Below are positions 61,543-64,000 of a stretch of DNA of 64,000 nucleotides, in pieces (position 1 is the first letter of the stretch; the number at the start of each line of letters is the position of its first letter). The notes under the pieces were generated by a model. The model ran no database searches and had not been told where the DNA came from. It was given only the letters and a program-made list of their open reading frames with translations. The stretch is from Parasphingopyxis sp. CP4. Its GTDB lineage: Bacteria; Pseudomonadota; Alphaproteobacteria; Sphingomonadales; Sphingomonadaceae. The stretch spans positions 1,922,001 through 1,986,000 of the forward strand of contig NZ_CP051130.1 in the NCBI RefSeq assembly GCF_013378055.1. The letters run 5' to 3'. The translations under genes and the position numbers were made by a program.

Positions 61543-61953
61543 ATGCCCCTTTATATGTGCAACGCCGCCAAAGGCGCGATTTCTGACGAGGCGAAGGAGA
61601 CGATCGCCGCTGACATCACTCGCACCCATTGCGAGGTTACCGACGCCCCACCGATATTCGTCCATGCCTTTTTCCGCGAAGACGCGCCCGACATGCCGCT
61701 TAACGACAAGCGCGTCTTCCTGATGGGCAGCATCCGAGCCGGGCGCAATGACGAGCAGAAAGCTCAGATTATCAGCGAGATCACCGAATCGATCCGGGAC
61801 AATGCCAGTATCCCGGTGGACGATATTCAGGTCATGATCCGCGACACGCCAGCCAGCTGGGTCATGGAAGGTGGAGACATCATGCCCGAGCCTGGAGAAG
61901 AAGCTGAATGGTTTGCAGCCCATGAAGCGAAAGCCGCCGCGGACCATGGCTGA
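61543..61953 (+). CDS. cis-CaaD-group tautomerase-superfamily protein
   Basis: This 136-residue protein has the tautomerase catalytic Pro1 after the initiator Met (MPLYMC). Compared with remembered cis-3-chloroacrylic acid dehalogenase, it keeps His28, the Arg pair R64/R67 (R70/R73 there) and Glu E108 (E114), and shares the end MPEPGEEAEWF. The Tyr103 equivalent is Met97, so water activation may differ. Cg10062-like relatives with changes have weak or broad dehalogenase/hydratase activity. It lies 15 bp after the small protein and overlaps the SDR by 8 bp. The function could be dehalogenation, decarboxylation or tautomerisation. Confidence 0.87.
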   Translation: MPLYMCNAAKGAISDEAKETIAADITRTHCEVTDAPPIFVHAFFREDAPDMPLNDKRVFLMGSIRAGRNDEQKAQIISEITESIRDNASIPVDDIQVMIRDTPASWVMEGGDIMPEPGEEAEWFAAHEAKAAADHG

Positions 61954-62671
61954 TAGCGCGATCATCCTCGGCGCCGGCGCCTCGAAAGGCGTTGGCGGCG
62001 CGCTTGCCCGCTGCTTTGCGGACAACGGCCTGCATGCGATCATGGCCGGACGCACAGAAGAAAAAGTGCAAGCCTTGGCCGATGAGGTCGGAGCGGCCGG
62101 AGGTTCGGCTGAAGCCGTGCGGGTCGATGTCACCTCTGAAGCCGATCAGGACCGCCTGTTCGCCCTCGCACAGGAGCGCGGGAAGATTGCCGCTGTCATC
62201 TACAATGCTGGCAACAATGCGGTGATACCGTTTGAAGAGCTGGATGCCGAAACGATGGAAGGTTTCTGGAAAGTCGGTTTCCTCGGCGGCTTCCTGACCG
62301 CCAAACGGGCGATACCGCTTCTCAAGGAACAGGGGGAAGGCAGCCTGTTCTTCACTGGTGCATCAGCGTCGCGGCGCGGCAATCCGAATTTCGTGCACTT
62401 TGCATCTTCCAAAGCGAGCCTGCGGATGCTCGCCCAGTCCCTCGCGCGCGAATATGGTCCACAAGGCGTGCATGTCGCGCACTTCATCATCGACGGCGCC
62501 ATCGATGGCGAAATGGTGCGCAGCCGCTTTGGCGAATATCTTGAGAGTCTGGGCGATGATGGCAGCCTGTCACCCGATGCGATCGCCCAGGCCTATTGGT
62601 ATGTGCACAGCCAGCCGCGCTCCGCCTGGACGCACGAATTGGATCTGCGGCCGTTTAAGGAGAAATGGTGA
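61946..62671 (+). CDS. Short-chain dehydrogenase/reductase with Tyr-to-Phe change
   Basis: This 241-residue protein has the SDR cofactor motif G9-x-G11-x3-G15-x-G17 (GAGASKGVG) and NAG in IYNAGN. The catalytic Ser is at 140 (FTGAS). The Tyr of YxxxK is Phe: F152-A-S-S-K156, so normal proton transfer is not available. I recall a sphingomonad SDR subgroup with this change. The ATG at 61946 overlaps the tautomerase stop; it is the last gene of the operon with hxlR. A role with the cis-CaaD-like enzyme is likely but unproven. Confidence 0.9.
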   Translation: MADSAIILGAGASKGVGGALARCFADNGLHAIMAGRTEEKVQALADEVGAAGGSAEAVRVDVTSEADQDRLFALAQERGKIAAVIYNAGNNAVIPFEELDAETMEGFWKVGFLGGFLTAKRAIPLLKEQGEGSLFFTGASASRRGNPNFVHFASSKASLRMLAQSLAREYGPQGVHVAHFIIDGAIDGEMVRSRFGEYLESLGDDGSLSPDAIAQAYWYVHSQPRSAWTHELDLRPFKEKW

Positions 62672-62704
62672 GGAGCGGACCGCAGCCAAAGGCCGCCCAT
62701 TCAC

Positions 62705-63751
62705 TCAAAACCAGAATCGTAATCCGACCAGGGCCACAAAACGATCCGCATCGCCGCCTGCTGCCCGCGTGAAATCAGCGGTGTCGCCGAACTGTTTTTG
62801 CCATTCCAGCCCGACATAGGGCGCAAATTGCGGACTGATTTCATAACGGAGACGCAGCCCGGCCTCGAGATCGGTGACGCCCGAACCGATACCTATCTCC
62901 GCAATATCCTGGGCCGACAGATTGAGCTCAATGCGCGGCTGCGCGATCAATCGCTGTGTCAGACGCTGATCATATTCCGCTTCGACGCGCGCCGTGACAT
63001 CGCCTTCATCTGACACAAACATGGCGGCATCGATTTCAAAAAAGTACGGCGCCAGCCCCTGCACGCCGATCACCGCATGCGCGCGATCCGGCTCGGGACG
63101 AAGATCATAGCGTATGCCCGCCTGAAGATCGAAGAACGGGCCGATCGCATGGCTCCAAAGCGCCTGGATTTCCGCTTCCTCCAGATCCCCGCCAATCTCG
63201 CCTTCGCCCTCTGTCTTGATCCAAAGCTTGTCGATATCGCCGCCGATCCAGAAATTGCTTTCCCAGACATAACCGTCCTCGCCATTGGCGATCTGCGCTT
63301 CCAGTCGATCCATGCCAAAAAAGTGATGCGTCGCCCCGCCCGTTATCGGCAGCAATGCGGCGCGCGCCTCAGCCATCTCGCCCGGTGGGAAAATCATGTC
63401 TGCCGCATGATCCGGTCCGCTAAAGGCTTCGGGTGGCGGCCCGGATTGCGGAAGGCTGTCACCATCTTGCATCATCTGGTGACCGGCGTGCGGATCGGCC
63501 GGCGCCGGCATAGCGTGTCCGGCATGAGGGTCGGGCGGTGTATCGGTCTGCATGGGCATTGCGTGGCCCCCATGGGGGTCTGTTGCCTCGGGCATCGCAT
63601 GACCTGCATGGGGATCCGCAGCTTCTTCCGTCCCAGCCGCCTGATCTTGATGCGCGCCATGATCCATTTGCCCGTGATCGCCATGACCCTGATGCTGGGC
63701 CAAAGCCGGCGCGCCAGTGGCGAGCAGCAGCGCCGCGATAAGCCGGCTCAT
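62705..63751 (-). CDS. copB: Copper resistance protein CopB
   Basis: This 348-residue outer-membrane protein has a signal peptide (about 1-18) and a His/Met/Asp-rich linker with four DPHAGHAM-type repeats (residues 45-95), which bind copper. The C-terminal domain (about 110-348) is the CopB barrel, ending ...GLRFWF with terminal Phe. It starts inside the copA stop as ATGA, so copA and copB are coupled. The domain includes GGATHHFFGMDRLEAQ. Function: periplasmic/outer-membrane copper sequestration with CopA. Confidence 0.92.
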   Translation of the reverse strand: MSRLIAALLLATGAPALAQHQGHGDHGQMDHGAHQDQAAGTEEAADPHAGHAMPEATDPHGGHAMPMQTDTPPDPHAGHAMPAPADPHAGHQMMQDGDSLPQSGPPPEAFSGPDHAADMIFPPGEMAEARAALLPITGGATHHFFGMDRLEAQIANGEDGYVWESNFWIGGDIDKLWIKTEGEGEIGGDLEEAEIQALWSHAIGPFFDLQAGIRYDLRPEPDRAHAVIGVQGLAPYFFEIDAAMFVSDEGDVTARVEAEYDQRLTQRLIAQPRIELNLSAQDIAEIGIGSGVTDLEAGLRLRYEISPQFAPYVGLEWQKQFGDTADFTRAAGGDADRFVALVGLRFWF

Positions 63752-64000
63752 ACCGGATCTCCCATCGGGCGCACCGTAACGACGTTAAACATACCGGCAT
63801 GCATGTGCATCATCAGATGGCAGTGAAAGGCCCAGTCACCTGGCGCATCGGCAGTGAGATCGAAGTGCACAAAGCCACCCGGCAGCACATTCACCGTGTG
63901 CTTGCGGGGGTGACGGCCGTGATGGCCGTTGATCAGTTCGAAGAAAAAGCCATGCAGATGGATCGGGTGGGTCATCATCGTATTGTTGACCAGTTTCACC
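63748..64000 (-). CDS. copA: Multicopper oxidase CopA, C-terminal part (cut by window edge)
   Basis: The C-terminal 83 residues of a CopA-type multicopper oxidase are present; the gene continues beyond the window. The copper-ligand motifs HPIHLHG and HCHLMMHMHAGM are complete, binding the type 1 and type 2/3 coppers. CopA oxidises cuprous ions in the periplasm. The stop codon overlaps the copB start. Confidence 0.95.
   Translation of the reverse strand, partial: VKLVNNTMMTHPIHLHGFFFELINGHHGRHPRKHTVNVLPGGFVHFDLTADAPGDWAFHCHLMMHMHAGMFNVVTVRPMGDPV

Noticed and set aside
1-64000. CRISPR array
   Set aside because: No regularly spaced direct repeats were seen on either strand.

Overview
The window looks like chromosome of a Sphingomonadales alphaproteobacterium. 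It is GC-rich, coding on both strands, with many short overlaps between neighbouring genes. Marker genes fit this: divK, short-form hisG, cobS/cobT with a J-domain gene and bolA, the alphaproteobacterial 'cisplatin-response' ATP-dependent DNA ligase, infA-maf-rng-yacG-tRNA-Phe, lptC-lptA-lptB-rpoN, and a K+-independent H+-pyrophosphatase. The genus cannot be fixed from sequence reading alone.

Layout. 1-4146 (minus): a cut S9-peptidase-like gene and a tightly overlapping five-gene set (FemAB-like acyltransferase, glycerophosphodiesterase, RidA-type deaminase, HAD hydrolase, DUF3572). 4185-5853: divK, then an Fe(II)/2-oxoglutarate enzyme whose facial triad reads His-Gln-Ala instead of His-x-Asp, as in SyrB2-type halogenases, then rpmG. 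6051-12490: a CtrA-like site and small helical protein, a GDT1-family cation transporter, dps, a metallophosphoesterase divergent from an ATP-dependent ligase, a DMT permease and a PPC-domain protein. 12694-19612: two tandem trypsin-like autotransporters with duplicated barrels and terminators. 19651-25735: double cold-shock protein, RNase D-like nuclease, LPS transport genes and rpoN, with a 271-bp MITE-like element at the lptB stop codon. 25841-34787: CNNM/HlyC-type protein, OmpA lipoprotein, tadA, rpmB, an aberrant tRNA-like gene, cobT, cobS, J-domain protein, bolA. 34846-43609: racemase, DUF2332, hisG-hisD, two DUF1993 paralogues, nusB, thiL, hppA.

43632-51135: a thioesterase, a candidate small RNA, an overlapping GNAT/JmjC-like pair, then infA-maf-rng, two genes of unknown pathway, yacG and tRNA-Phe. 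51298-54341: a stretch that reads as lower GC, with a membrane protein, an amidohydrolase and an MBOAT-like fragment, and three copies of a GTCCGC...GCGGAC dyad. 54502-64000: a 34-residue membrane peptide with its own terminator, a vanadium-haloperoxidase-like lipoprotein paired with a porin-like barrel, DoxX, an MFS permease, GST, an HxlR-regulated operon ending in a cis-CaaD-like tautomerase and an SDR, and copB/copA (cut by the window edge).

The most interesting signal is organohalogen-related chemistry: a SyrB2-like putative halogenase (4579-5652), a vanadium-haloperoxidase-fold enzyme with a complete metal site (55484-56857), and a tautomerase of the cis-3-chloroacrylate dehalogenase group (61543-61953). 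They are kilobases apart and are not shown to form one pathway. Next come the tRNA-like gene at 29080-29151, which has lost U33, the D-loop GG and the T-loop TTC, and the MITE-like element. All family comparisons were made from memory; no search was run.
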